DNA of 64,000 nucleotides from Pseudidiomarina gelatinasegens. Lineage in GTDB: Bacteria; Pseudomonadota; Gammaproteobacteria; Enterobacterales; Alteromonadaceae. A program made the translations under genes and the position numbers. This document shows, piece after piece, positions 36,985 through 44,994 of this stretch. The stretch is taken from the NCBI RefSeq assembly GCF_004025325.1, contig NZ_RSFE01000001.1:1-64000 (forward strand), given 5' to 3'. The notes below the pieces were generated by a model, which saw nothing but the letters and a program-made list of their open reading frames with translations, did not search any database and was not told the origin of the DNA. Position 1 is the first letter of the stretch. Each line of letters begins with the position of its first letter.

Positions 36985-37509
36985 TTAATGATGTGGCAAA
37001 CTGTCGACCAATTTTTCTTTAGCTCGACGCACCCGTGTTTCAAGGCGAGAAGCAAAGAACATTCCTGACAATGCTGCAACCATACCCGCCATTGTCGGGA
37101 TAGTCGCCATCGAAATACCCGACGCCATTAAGCGTGGGTTACCAGTACCTTGTACCGCCATGATTTCAAATACAGCAATCATACCGGTTACAGTACCGAG
37201 TAGTCCGATTAACGGACAAATCGCAACGCAGGTTTTGATCAACAATATACGCGCATTTAGCTTTTCGTTGGCTTCAGAAATCCATGCATCACGGATTTTA
37301 TGAGCGTACCAAGAGGTGGTATCTTCCCGGGCGTTCCAACGATCGATGATATCTTGCTTCATCTTCGGGAACACCCCGGTAAGGAACCAAAAGCGCTCGA
37401 TCATGAGAACCCACATGAGGAAGAGCGCCCCCATGACGACGAATAATACGTCGCCACCGGTACCCAGAAAATCCCTGATAGATTCCCAAAGCTCCATCAG
37501 GTATACCAT
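36985..37509 (-). CDS. exbB: ExbB-type proton channel (ExbB2)
   Basis: A 174-residue MotA/TolQ/ExbB protein with three transmembrane segments. CVAICPLIGLLGTVTGMIAVFEIMA and GISMATIPTMAGMVAALSGMFFASRLE are the family's pore helices. I choose ATG 37509 because AAGGAG lies 7 nt upstream; an earlier in-frame ATG at 37533 would lie within the ttpC 3' end and add eight arginine-rich residues. It stands between ttpC and exbD, and lacks the extra periplasmic domain that ttpC has. Confidence 0.93.
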   Translation of the reverse strand: MVYLMELWESIRDFLGTGGDVLFVVMGALFLMWVLMIERFWFLTGVFPKMKQDIIDRWNAREDTTSWYAHKIRDAWISEANEKLNARILLIKTCVAICPLIGLLGTVTGMIAVFEIMAVQGTGNPRLMASGISMATIPTMAGMVAALSGMFFASRLETRVRRAKEKLVDSLPHH

Positions 37510-37513
37510 AGGA

Positions 37514-38875
37514 TTACTCCTTCTTCTCCGCATGCGCGGCGACGATACCTGCAGCCTGCTCGTCTAGTACGTGTACGATAGACTTAGCACGTCCTGCCAC
37601 AATCGCGTGGACAAGAATCAATGGCAGTGCAGCAATCAGACCCAATGCAGTTGTAACCAACGCCATTGAGATGTCACCCGCCATGATTTTCGGATCACCA
37701 GTACCAAACAATGTGATGGACTGGAAGGTACCGATCATACCAACAACTGTACCCAAGAGACCTAATAGCGGAGCGATAGCTGCCAAAATCTTGATGATGT
37801 TAACGCCGGCATCGATACGTGGTGTTTCACGCAAGATAGCTTCGTCAAGCTTCAGTTCAAGGTTTTCAGTATCCGCATTTTTGTTCTCTTGATACACCTT
37901 CAGGATACGGCCAAGTGCGTTTTTGTCAGATGGATTCTCAGTATTACGCAACTGTGAACGCATCTTCGCACCTTCCAAACCTAAGGTGATGAACTTGTAG
38001 ATTGCAATCAAGAAACCAACGATAAGCGCAACAGTGATTACGTAACCAACTGTACCACCTTGGTGATAACGCTCTTCGAGAGTTGCTTTCTGAGTTGCCA
38101 GGTTCAGGATTTGACCACGTGCTGGGTCAATATATAAACCTTCGTAACCAGATTCAGTGCTTTCAAACGCTTCAACAGTTGATAACACGTAGCCTTCAGG
38201 CTGACGACCTAACGGCTGAATTTCTTCAGCTTGGTCGTTGTAGTTGAAGTATTCGCCCTGTGAAATCAGGTTAAATACACCAATACGCGTTACGTCACGG
38301 TTTTCGCTTGAACCGTCTAGCAGAGTTACGTCACTGTTGAAAGTAACAACTCGGCCTGACTCTTTCATTTCTGTTAACCAAGCTAACCACAGTTCTTCAA
38401 GTTCTGCGATAGTTGGTACTTCTTTCGCTTCAGCAATCGTTTCCAACACGTCTTCACGACCTGGATACTGAGAGCTTACGATTGAAGTCGCGATACGGCC
38501 GATTGTGTCACTGGCTGCACCACGTGCAACACCCACGATTTCACCCAAAGTACCAAGTGCATTTTGCAGCTCTTGTTCTTTGTTCGCGAGTGAGATTTCA
38601 TTTTCAGCAAACTCAGCTTGCAGGCGTTCACCGCGCGCTTGCTCGTTTGCTAATTGACGTTGAGCTTGGTTCAACAAAGCTTGCTTGTCAGCACGCTCTG
38701 AAGTGAACTCGGCTTCACGCTCAGCATTAATGCGCTGAGATGCCGCACGATTTTGCTTCACTAGGTCAAGTAATTGGTCTAGTGATTTCGCGTTATCCTG
38801 CGCGTAAGCAGAGCTCGCGCCAGCTGATAATGAGAATGCTGCTGCGACCAGCAAAGATTTCACTAGTTTGTTCAT
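37514..38875 (-). CDS. ttpC: TtpC-type ExbB-like protein with periplasmic coiled-coil domain
   Basis: A 453-residue protein. Residues 1-25 are a signal-like segment ending AYAQ. Residues about 30-110 are a predicted coiled coil rich in Arg/Glu/Gln. A globular periplasmic part follows, then transmembrane helices from about residue 275 and the ExbB-like channel domain (IKILAAIAPLLGLLGTVVGMIGTFQSIT, and GDISMALVTTALGLIAALPLILVHAIVA). In Vibrio, TtpC is required for TonB2 function. It overlaps the upstream DUF3450 gene by 4 bp and ends 4 bp before exbB. Confidence 0.9.
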   Translation of the reverse strand: MNKLVKSLLVAAAFSLSAGASSAYAQDNAKSLDQLLDLVKQNRAASQRINAEREAEFTSERADKQALLNQAQRQLANEQARGERLQAEFAENEISLANKEQELQNALGTLGEIVGVARGAASDTIGRIATSIVSSQYPGREDVLETIAEAKEVPTIAELEELWLAWLTEMKESGRVVTFNSDVTLLDGSSENRDVTRIGVFNLISQGEYFNYNDQAEEIQPLGRQPEGYVLSTVEAFESTESGYEGLYIDPARGQILNLATQKATLEERYHQGGTVGYVITVALIVGFLIAIYKFITLGLEGAKMRSQLRNTENPSDKNALGRILKVYQENKNADTENLELKLDEAILRETPRIDAGVNIIKILAAIAPLLGLLGTVVGMIGTFQSITLFGTGDPKIMAGDISMALVTTALGLIAALPLILVHAIVAGRAKSIVHVLDEQAAGIVAAHAEKKE

Positions 38876-39654
38876 TCTGCACGCTCCGCTGCATAGATAG
38901 GCAGTTTAATCAGATCTGGTGCGGTTTGTTTCCGCGCCATACGAATCGCTTTGGTCAAAGCACCAAGGTAAGCATCATCTAAAGCTTCCCAAGTGTTGTT
39001 TTCTTTGTTGTAAATCCAACCGTTTTTCAGGTCCAAAGATTGAGCCATAAGCGCTGCACGACCTAAGTGGAAGAAGTCTACAGAGATTTCTTCACCTTCG
39101 AATTGCAGCTTGCCTTCATATGCGATAAGACCTGCGCCGTAGTCCATTTCAGCTTGATAAGCTTCAGTGATCTGACGGAACTGCTCAGAAGTCGTTACGT
39201 TTGAGTCACTCATGATGTCGCGTAAACGCTCAACACGAGCCAAACGGCGCTCTTTGTGAATTGGAAGATCCAGCTCCACAAACTGCTCCAAAGCGTCGAT
39301 CATGTTGTACATTAAAGGAACCACGCCTTGCTTGGTTGCTTCGATGCCGTCGATCTGGCGCTGTAGAGAAGCCAGTGATGCATTTTGATCATCAACTAAA
39401 CGCTGAACGTGATCATTGTAAACTTTTAAGTTTTCGTATTCGTCTACAACTGCACGGTACTCATATAACAACTCTTGGCTCTGTTCGAACAAAGAATCGA
39501 TTTTTTGCTGAGACCGCTTATCAGCGGTGTGAATTTTAGCTTCTTCGTTTTGTAGCGAAGAAACGTCTTGGGCAGCTACTGTCGTGCTACCTGCAATTAC
39601 GTACATCCCGACTAGGGCTGCAGCAATTTTGCTTTTATTGATTACTTTGGCCAT
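38872..39654 (-). CDS. DUF3450 periplasmic coiled-coil protein, first gene of the TonB2 operon
   Basis: A 260-residue protein. It has a signal peptide (KSKIAAALVGMYVIAGSTTVAAQ), a long helical coiled coil (about 35-110), then the conserved DUF3450 region (VVPLMYNMIDALEQFVELDLPIHKERRLARVERL). The family occurs beside ttpC/exbBD/tonB in Vibrio, Shewanella and Alteromonas; its mechanism is unknown. I use ATG 39654; a TTG three codons upstream is possible. The 352-bp region upstream has a 9-bp inverted repeat and no recognisable Fur box. Confidence 0.9.
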   Translation of the reverse strand: MAKVINKSKIAAALVGMYVIAGSTTVAAQDVSSLQNEEAKIHTADKRSQQKIDSLFEQSQELLYEYRAVVDEYENLKVYNDHVQRLVDDQNASLASLQRQIDGIEATKQGVVPLMYNMIDALEQFVELDLPIHKERRLARVERLRDIMSDSNVTTSEQFRQITEAYQAEMDYGAGLIAYEGKLQFEGEEISVDFFHLGRAALMAQSLDLKNGWIYNKENNTWEALDDAYLGALTKAIRMARKQTAPDLIKLPIYAAERAE

Positions 39655-39754
39655 AGTTCCCAACCAATTTGACTTAACTTTAAGCTCAACGACACTAAGT
39701 CGCCAGCCTCCCAGTTATTTGAGTGACGAAAAGAGTTTAATCAACACTTGCAGC

Positions 39755-39782
39755 TATTACCGCGTGTAATTCTGCGGTAATA
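39755..39782. promoter_or_regulatory. Inverted repeat upstream of the TonB2 operon
   Basis: TATTACCGC (39755-39763) and GCGGTAATA (39774-39782) form a 9-bp perfect inverted repeat with a 10-nt spacer, 101 bp upstream of the DUF3450 start. There is no T tract, so an operator or a 5'-leader hairpin is likelier than a terminator. Otherwise the gap 39655-40015 is AT-rich and shows nothing else I can name. Confidence 0.4.
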
Positions 39783-40015
39783 ATGAATTAATACTCCCAC
39801 GATCGGCGCGACAATGTCAACTACCGAAAGCGGTATAAAATTACACTAAATGCAGTTAAAATCTCGTTTACAGTATATTAACAGTAGTGCATAAAAGCAC
39901 TTTATTTATGCATAACTATTAGAGCTAACTTATTCCCGAAAAGTTCAGTTGGGCGTGCCCAGAAGAATGCGGTAGACTCAACGCAATTATACGCCAAAAC
40001 CGAAGCCGCGCACCA

Positions 40016-40306
40016 ATGACATTAAACCCTACATTAAAAGAGCGCATCGAAGCCGAAATAAATGCGCTTGAACAGCGCATAAAACGTTTGAATATCAATG
40101 AGGAACAGTTTTCGGATTGGTTTGACTCACAGTTATTCAGCCAAGATGCAACCACGCCAGCTGACTATATTAGCGAATTGCGTCAACACCTTCGTAGTTT
40201 AACCAACCCAACAACCACGGCGCGTAGCCAGTGGTTGTCGGAACGGGTAGCGCACCAGCTCAGCGCCTTACATCAGGCAGTACGCTGGCATGAACAACGC
40301 TTATAA
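40016..40306 (+). CDS. priC: Short PriC-like primosomal replication protein
   Basis: A 96-residue helical protein. LKERIEAEINALEQRIKRLN and AHQLSALHQAVRWHEQRL resemble the N- and C-terminal parts of PriC proteins, which reload DnaB at stalled forks. It is much shorter than E. coli PriC (175 residues), as are some marine homologues. The assignment rests on weak resemblance. It is a single gene convergent with the tryptophan dioxygenase; the stop codons abut. Confidence 0.5.
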   Translation: MTLNPTLKERIEAEINALEQRIKRLNINEEQFSDWFDSQLFSQDATTPADYISELRQHLRSLTNPTTTARSQWLSERVAHQLSALHQAVRWHEQRL

Positions 40307-41401
40307 TCATGATTCATGTCGAAAATAAAAACCTAATGCTTTGCGCACAGATTCAGGCAGTTGCGGTAACGCGCTTTTCGGTAACAAGTAAGTAGCCATG
40401 GCGAAGAAGTCTTTAAACACCCTATTTTGTTCTGTTGTGCGGCGCAGATAATCATGCCCTGACGACCCACCCGTACCTATTTTTGTACCTAGCATACGCT
40501 GCACCATCATTGCATGTTTATAACGCCAAATTGTGAGCTTCTCATCCATCTCGGCCAGCGACGTAATAACTTGATGGGCAAGATGAAACGCTGGTTCTTC
40601 GCGATATTGCGTAATAAATAGCGCACTTAACATGGCTTTTTGCGAAAGACGTACCCGGTTATCTTCTTGTAGCGCTTTATAACTTTCGTTATCAAACAGT
40701 GCTGAAAAATTCTCCCGATTCGCTTGCAGACCAGCTAATTCGGTCTCCAACTGCTTTTCATCCGCAGCATTTTGTCGAATGATTTCTTCATCGTGATCCA
40801 GCGAACGCTTCACTGCTGCCTGATAAACTTCCCAAAAGCTGAAGTCTTCAAACTGCAAAAACGGCATGCGAGAGAGCCATTCATCCACGCGATCAAACAA
40901 ATTCGGATGCTGCTCTAATTCTTCCAAATAGGCGCGATGCTCGTCATTAAGGCGGTTATAGAAGGACTGCTGGTCGAATGCGATGCGCGTATTGCGGGTG
41001 AGCCCGAGGATAATCTCAAGCTCCTTAAATTGAATGCTTTGAAAGCCTGATGCTGGCACCAAATAATCGCGGAATTCAAGGAACTCCTGCGGGGTCATGG
41101 TTTCAATCACGCCCACCTGATCATTCATTAAATCTTGAATCGTTAAAATGCGACGAAGTCGATGCGCAACAAGTTGTAATGCACGGTCATCGAGTTGTTC
41201 TTGGCTAAATTCTTTATGAATTGCGCGTAATTCGTGCAACACCTGCTTGAACCAGAGTTCATACACTTGATGCACAATGATGAAGAGCATTTCGTCATGG
41301 GCTTCTGGCCCATACATTTTGCTATGTGGCTGTTGCGCGTCTAATAACTTATCGAGCTTTAGGTAGTCACCGTAATATACCGGCTTCACATTCTTAGGCA
41401 T
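40307..41401 (-). CDS. kynA: Tryptophan 2,3-dioxygenase
   Basis: A 364-residue heme enzyme that opens the indole ring of L-tryptophan to N-formylkynurenine. YYGDYLKLDKLLDAQ is the N-terminal motif, HDEMLFIIVHQVYELWFKQVLHEL lines the active site, and WRYKHAMMVQRMLGTKIGTGGSSGHDYLR holds the proximal heme His and substrate-binding loop. Other kynurenine-pathway genes (kynB, kynU) are not visible here, so it stands alone. Downstream it is convergent with priC; upstream lies a large intergenic repeat. Confidence 0.95.
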   Translation of the reverse strand: MPKNVKPVYYGDYLKLDKLLDAQQPHSKMYGPEAHDEMLFIIVHQVYELWFKQVLHELRAIHKEFSQEQLDDRALQLVAHRLRRILTIQDLMNDQVGVIETMTPQEFLEFRDYLVPASGFQSIQFKELEIILGLTRNTRIAFDQQSFYNRLNDEHRAYLEELEQHPNLFDRVDEWLSRMPFLQFEDFSFWEVYQAAVKRSLDHDEEIIRQNAADEKQLETELAGLQANRENFSALFDNESYKALQEDNRVRLSQKAMLSALFITQYREEPAFHLAHQVITSLAEMDEKLTIWRYKHAMMVQRMLGTKIGTGGSSGHDYLRRTTEQNRVFKDFFAMATYLLPKSALPQLPESVRKALGFYFRHES

Positions 41402-41412
41402 GGGGAGATTCT

Positions 41413-41640
41413 CGTTGTTCGTACGCTTCGCTGTTCGTGCGCTGCGCTGTTGGTTATTCGTTAATCGTTAATCGTTATTGGTTATTCGAATAACGCCTTT
41501 GCTTTAGTGTGTCGGTTTTTTCGAATAACGACAAGCGAAGCGATCGAATAACGAATAACGAATAACGCTTTTAACGAAAAGCGAAGCAGACGAACAGAGA
41601 ACGAAGTGAACGGACGAAAAGCGAAGCGCACGAATAACGC
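41413..41640. repeat. Palindromic intergenic repeat, copy 3 (largest)
   Basis: About 228 bp built of repeat words in both orientations. The left part has TTCGTACGCTTCGCTGTTCG and GTTATTCGTTAATCG; the centre has TTATTCGAATAACG; the right part has three tandem CGAATAA units (around 41550-41570) and CGAAAAGCGAAGCGCACG. It fills the space between the dioxygenase start and the ffs gene. No open frame here looks real. Confidence 0.7.
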
Positions 41641-41651
41641 TCTTAAAAGAT

Positions 41652-41766
41652 GGGTGGCGACCTCACCAGCCAGCACCCCGGCACCCACATCCCTGACTAC
41701 GGCTGCTCCCTTCCGGGCCTGACCGAGTTCACCAGTTAGTGTTGCGGGGGGACCAATGAGGTCACC
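41652..41766 (-). ncRNA. ffs: Signal recognition particle RNA, bacterial small type (4.5S)
   Basis: The minus strand carries GGTCAGGCCCGGAAGGGAGCAGCC, the SRP apical loop (here quoted in part: GGTCAGGCCCGGAAGGGAGC), with the GGAA tetraloop and the asymmetric loop that Ffh binds. The flanking arms pair along the molecule: 5' GGTGACCTCA with 3' TGAGGTCGCC. The CCCGCAAC and GTGCCGGG blocks match E. coli 4.5S. Length is about 115 nt. A short T run follows the 3' end. End positions are approximate by a few bases. Confidence 0.95.
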
Positions 41767-41846
41767 ATAACGGCGGCATTATCCCTTAAAGGCAGCGCAC
41801 TCGCAAGGTAAGTGCAACTGACTGCTGAGAATTTAAGCGGATATGG

Positions 41847-42593
41847 TTATTTTTTGCGATTTAAGCGCTCAGATATTGCTTTGCGAGCCGCATCTGAACT
41901 CAGTGCGCGAGCAAAAATCTTCGCTTCGCGCTCTATTCTGTCGGCAACCGGCTCTGCCGGCTGCTTAATTAATTTTTTGGCTGCACGTAATCCGCCATGC
42001 GGTTTGCTAGCCAAAGCTTGCGCTACTTGTTCAAGGGTATTGTTTAGCTCTTCTGGCGCAACAACTTTATTGACCAAACCATAAGCTAGTGCCGCACTGG
42101 CATCAAAATTCTCACCAAGTAGCAGCAACTCCGAAGCCCGCAGATGACCACATTGTTGCGGTAACAGCAAACTCGAAGCGGCTTCAGGAACTAAGCCAAG
42201 ATTTATAAAAGGCAAGGCGAATACCGCATCTGTGCTGGCATAAACCAAATCACAATGCAGTAAAATGGTCGTGCCAATGCCTATGGCTAACCCATTCACA
42301 CCAGCTACCAAAGGTACACTTAGGCGGCTTAAGGTATAAAGAAACTCAAACGGCGGTGCACTATCATCAAGGTCTTCAATCGCTAGAAAGTCATGAAGAT
42401 CGTTACCAGCGGTAAAACTGTCTCCTTCCCCCGTCAATACCACTGCCGCAATTTTGCCGTCACGATCAGCGGCCTGCAATGCTGCATTCAACGCGGTGTA
42501 CATGTCTGAGGTTAACGCGTTCTTCTTTTCCGGGCGCGCTAAAGTCAGCCAAAGCACATTATTACGAACTTCTTCTTTGACCAAGTTACTCAT
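41847..42593 (-). CDS. Enoyl-CoA hydratase/isomerase family protein
   Basis: A 248-residue crotonase-fold protein. LTLARPEKKNALTSDMY, VVLTGEGDSFTAGNDLHDF (oxyanion hole) and PLVAGVNGLAIGIGTTILLHCDLVYAS are family motifs. GLVPEAASSLLLP has Glu at one catalytic position, while the other position in the second loop is less typical, so isomerase or hydratase cannot be told apart. I choose ATG 42593, overlapping the fabH-like stop by 8 bp (ATGAGTAA); a longer frame lies within that gene. It probably acts with the upstream condensing enzyme under FadR-like control. Confidence 0.88.
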   Translation of the reverse strand: MSNLVKEEVRNNVLWLTLARPEKKNALTSDMYTALNAALQAADRDGKIAAVVLTGEGDSFTAGNDLHDFLAIEDLDDSAPPFEFLYTLSRLSVPLVAGVNGLAIGIGTTILLHCDLVYASTDAVFALPFINLGLVPEAASSLLLPQQCGHLRASELLLLGENFDASAALAYGLVNKVVAPEELNNTLEQVAQALASKPHGGLRAAKKLIKQPAEPVADRIEREAKIFARALSSDAARKAISERLNRKK

Positions 42594-43677
42594 CGCCACG
42601 TTTTTCCCATGCTGCTTTGGTGCCTTCATATAAAGGTACAATCAAATCCAATGCAGATTTACCATTACTCGGCAAGGTTTCGGTATTGTCACGCAATGGT
42701 GTTACCCGTTGGCCCCATTTGATAATACCAGCACCACAGGTTAAGCCGCCGCCAAATACCGCAGATACAATGGTGTCACCCGGCTTAACAATGCCTTGTT
42801 CAACCGCTTCACAAAACGCTATTGGTAAGGTTGCAGACGAGGTGTTTCCGTATTTTTGAATATTAATAACGGTTTTTTCTTCAGGTACGTTACACATCTT
42901 CGCAAGATAATCGATTAGCCGTTTATTTGCTTGATGTGGAATCAGTGAATCAATGTCGTCTGTGGTTAAGCCCGTTTCTTCAAAAACCTTTTCAACGGCT
43001 GTGTTCATACCTTTTACAGCACGCTTGAAGATTTCCTGACCAATAAAGTTAAACGGCATAATTCCATCAAAGCCAAAACGGTCGAAACTCATGCCAAATT
43101 CGAGTGCTAAAACGTCGCGCGCATCGGCGTCACAAGTAACGTGTGATGCCAGCAAGCCAGATTCTTGATCACTGGCTTCAAGCACCATAGCACCAGCGCC
43201 ATCGCCAAACAGCACTGCACTTTCGCGCTTGGTCCAGTCTAAAATTCGAGTCAGACGTTCGGCACCAATAATCAGTACTTTTTTGTGCGCGCCTGTACGA
43301 ATAGCTTGTGTAGCAAAATGCATTCCGTATAAAAAGCTGCTACATGCAGCATTCAAGTCAAACGCGGCAGCATGTTTGTTGCCTAAATCGCGTTGTACCG
43401 CTGACGCAACATTTGGAATAATTTCATCCGGTGTGCAGGTGCCAACAATAATAAGATCGATGTCGTTTGCATCAAGGCCAGCAGCGGCCAGCGCATTGCG
43501 TGCTGCAACTGTGGCTAATTTGGAGGTGCCGACTTCACTGACACGGCGTTCTTCGATGCCGGTACGGCTACGAATCCACTCATCAGAAGTTTCTAAAAAG
43601 GTTGCTAAATCATCGTTGGTCATCACAGCAGGCGGTAAACACTTACCCCAGCCGGTTATTTCTGCATATTTTTTCAC
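42586..43677 (-). CDS. fabH: Beta-ketoacyl-ACP synthase III (FabH-like)
   Basis: A 363-residue thiolase-fold condensing enzyme. The catalytic Cys is in DLNAACSSFLYGMHFA, the His in DSLIPHQANKRLIDYL and the Asn in INIQKYGNTSSATLPIA, the complete KAS III triad. It is longer than E. coli FabH (317) by a C-terminal tail after GAGIIKWGQR and an insert around 190-215, as in FabH-like proteins of Pseudomonas. The start is GTG 43677. It is not in a fab cluster, and translational coupling to an enoyl-CoA hydratase suggests an alternative primer or shunt from beta-oxidation. True FabH identity is uncertain. Confidence 0.85.
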   Translation of the reverse strand: MKKYAEITGWGKCLPPAVMTNDDLATFLETSDEWIRSRTGIEERRVSEVGTSKLATVAARNALAAAGLDANDIDLIIVGTCTPDEIIPNVASAVQRDLGNKHAAAFDLNAACSSFLYGMHFATQAIRTGAHKKVLIIGAERLTRILDWTKRESAVLFGDGAGAMVLEASDQESGLLASHVTCDADARDVLALEFGMSFDRFGFDGIMPFNFIGQEIFKRAVKGMNTAVEKVFEETGLTTDDIDSLIPHQANKRLIDYLAKMCNVPEEKTVINIQKYGNTSSATLPIAFCEAVEQGIVKPGDTIVSAVFGGGLTCGAGIIKWGQRVTPLRDNTETLPSNGKSALDLIVPLYEGTKAAWEKRGDE

Positions 43678-43736
43678 GTGTTAAAACCTATAGTCACGGG
43701 TCGTTTTTCGCTATCATAGCACGAATGTTTCCGTCT

Positions 43737-43753
43737 GAAATGTCCGACCAATT
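43737..43753 (-). promoter_or_regulatory. Candidate FadR operator upstream of the fabH-like gene
   Basis: Read on the minus strand the site is AATTGGTCGGACATTTC, sharing TTGGTCGGACA with the fadR/dsbB site and TGGTCGGA with the fadD site. It ends 60 bp before the GTG start of the fabH-like gene, where a promoter element is expected. Confidence 0.5.
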
Positions 43754-43767
43754 CAAAAGAGTAAAAC

Positions 43768-43873
43768 CGTTGTTCGTTATTCGATCGCTGCGCTTGTCGT
43801 TGTTCGCAAAAACATAGACACTAATAACCAATAACCAATAACCAATAACCAATAACGATTAACGACCAACGAG
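43768..43873. repeat. Intergenic repeat, copy 4, with tandem AATAACC units
   Basis: The left half (TTCGTTATTCGATCGCTGCG) belongs to the CGAATAA repeat family. The right half contains a clean tandem array of five 7-bp units, AATAACC, at 43824-43858, the last ending in G. It then degenerates to CGATTAACGACCAACGAGC, which abuts the rlmG start codon. Confidence 0.7.
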
Positions 43874-43876
43874 CAA

Positions 43877-44992
43877 ATGACAACACTACATAGCCCTGCC
43901 GGCACTTGGCAACTAAATCGTTTTCCCCCACGCACTGCAGATACCCTGCAAGCCTGGGATGCAGCTGATGAATTGTTACATCAGATTATTGCGCAGCGCG
44001 ATGACCAACGCCCACTGCTCATTAACGATCAATGGGGCGCGCTTCTAGTGCCTTTTGCGGGGCTCGATGTTACCAGCCTGAGCGACTCATACGTGAGCCA
44101 TTGCGCATGGCACCACAACCTGCGACATAATAATTTACCTGAAACGCTCACGGCAATCTCACCACTGGATACCCTGCCCGATACTACTGATGTGGTGTAC
44201 CTTAAGATTCCAAAAAGCTTAAGCTTGCTTGAGTTTCAGCTGGCAAAGCTAGCCGCAGAACTGCCTGAAAGTACTCAGCTATTTGCAGCAGCCAAAAGCA
44301 AATTACTGACACCAGCGGTGCGCAGCTTGTTTGAGCAATATTGTAGTGATGTTGACGTATCGTTAATCCAAAAAAAATGCCGCACTGTCAGTGCTAAAAT
44401 GCGCTCCGTAGCGCTTGACCCAGAGCGCTTTATGAGTAGTTGGGAGTTACCTGAGTTTCAGTTAACCCTACACCACCATGCCGGTGTATTTGCCCGCAAT
44501 CAATTGGATATTGGCGCACGCTTTTTACTTGAGCACATGCCCGCAGCGGGTGTAGAACACGCAATTGATCTTGGCTGTGGCAATGGTGTGCTTGGCTTAC
44601 ATTACGCGCGCCTTTCACCAAGCAGTAAGGTGACATGGGTTGATGAATCTTTCCTGGCCATTGCTTCCACGTTACGCAACATTAAAACAAATCTGCCCAG
44701 CGCGGCTGCCAATCAATATCAAGCGGAGGTTGACGATTGCTTGGCGCACAGCGCCGATCAAAGTGCTGACCTGATAGTATGTAACCCGCCCTTCCACCAA
44801 GAACACGCTGTGACTGAACACATTGCACGCCAAATGTTTCGCGACAGTAAGCGAGTTTTGCGTAAAGGTGGGGAACTTTGGGTAGTGGCAAACCGTCATC
44901 TACCGTATTATCAACCGCTAAAGCGCTTGTTTAAGTCTGTGCACCAAGTGGCACAAAACAGTAAATTCGTGATTTTTAAGGCTCGGGGTTAA
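43877..44992 (+). CDS. rlmG: 23S rRNA (guanine-N2) methyltransferase RlmG
   Basis: A 371-residue two-domain methyltransferase that methylates G1835 of 23S rRNA. The N-terminal non-catalytic domain has the RlmG-like LQAWDAADELLHQ. The C-terminal SAM domain has AIDLGCGNGVLGL, VTWVDESFLAIAS and the catalytic DLIVCNPPFHQEHAVTEHIA (NPPF motif). RsmC is the closest alternative, but the N-terminal LQAWDAADE fits RlmG. The start follows the repeat directly, so its ribosome site (ACGAGC) may come from repeat sequence. The cyclophilin gene starts 2 bp downstream. Confidence 0.92.
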   Translation: MTTLHSPAGTWQLNRFPPRTADTLQAWDAADELLHQIIAQRDDQRPLLINDQWGALLVPFAGLDVTSLSDSYVSHCAWHHNLRHNNLPETLTAISPLDTLPDTTDVVYLKIPKSLSLLEFQLAKLAAELPESTQLFAAAKSKLLTPAVRSLFEQYCSDVDVSLIQKKCRTVSAKMRSVALDPERFMSSWELPEFQLTLHHHAGVFARNQLDIGARFLLEHMPAAGVEHAIDLGCGNGVLGLHYARLSPSSKVTWVDESFLAIASTLRNIKTNLPSAAANQYQAEVDDCLAHSADQSADLIVCNPPFHQEHAVTEHIARQMFRDSKRVLRKGGELWVVANRHLPYYQPLKRLFKSVHQVAQNSKFVIFKARG

Positions 44993-44994
44993 TT

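Noticed and set aside
39664-40015. Fur box in front of the TonB2 operon
   Set aside because: Looked for a GATAATGATTATC-like 19-mer; none was convincing.
41482-41688. Open frame between the dioxygenase gene and ffs
   Set aside because: It is made of repeat-element sequence and runs into the SRP RNA gene; no ribosome site or recognisable protein.
43824-43858. CRISPR array suggested by regular short repeats
   Set aside because: Units are 7 bp with no spacers and no cas genes are present.
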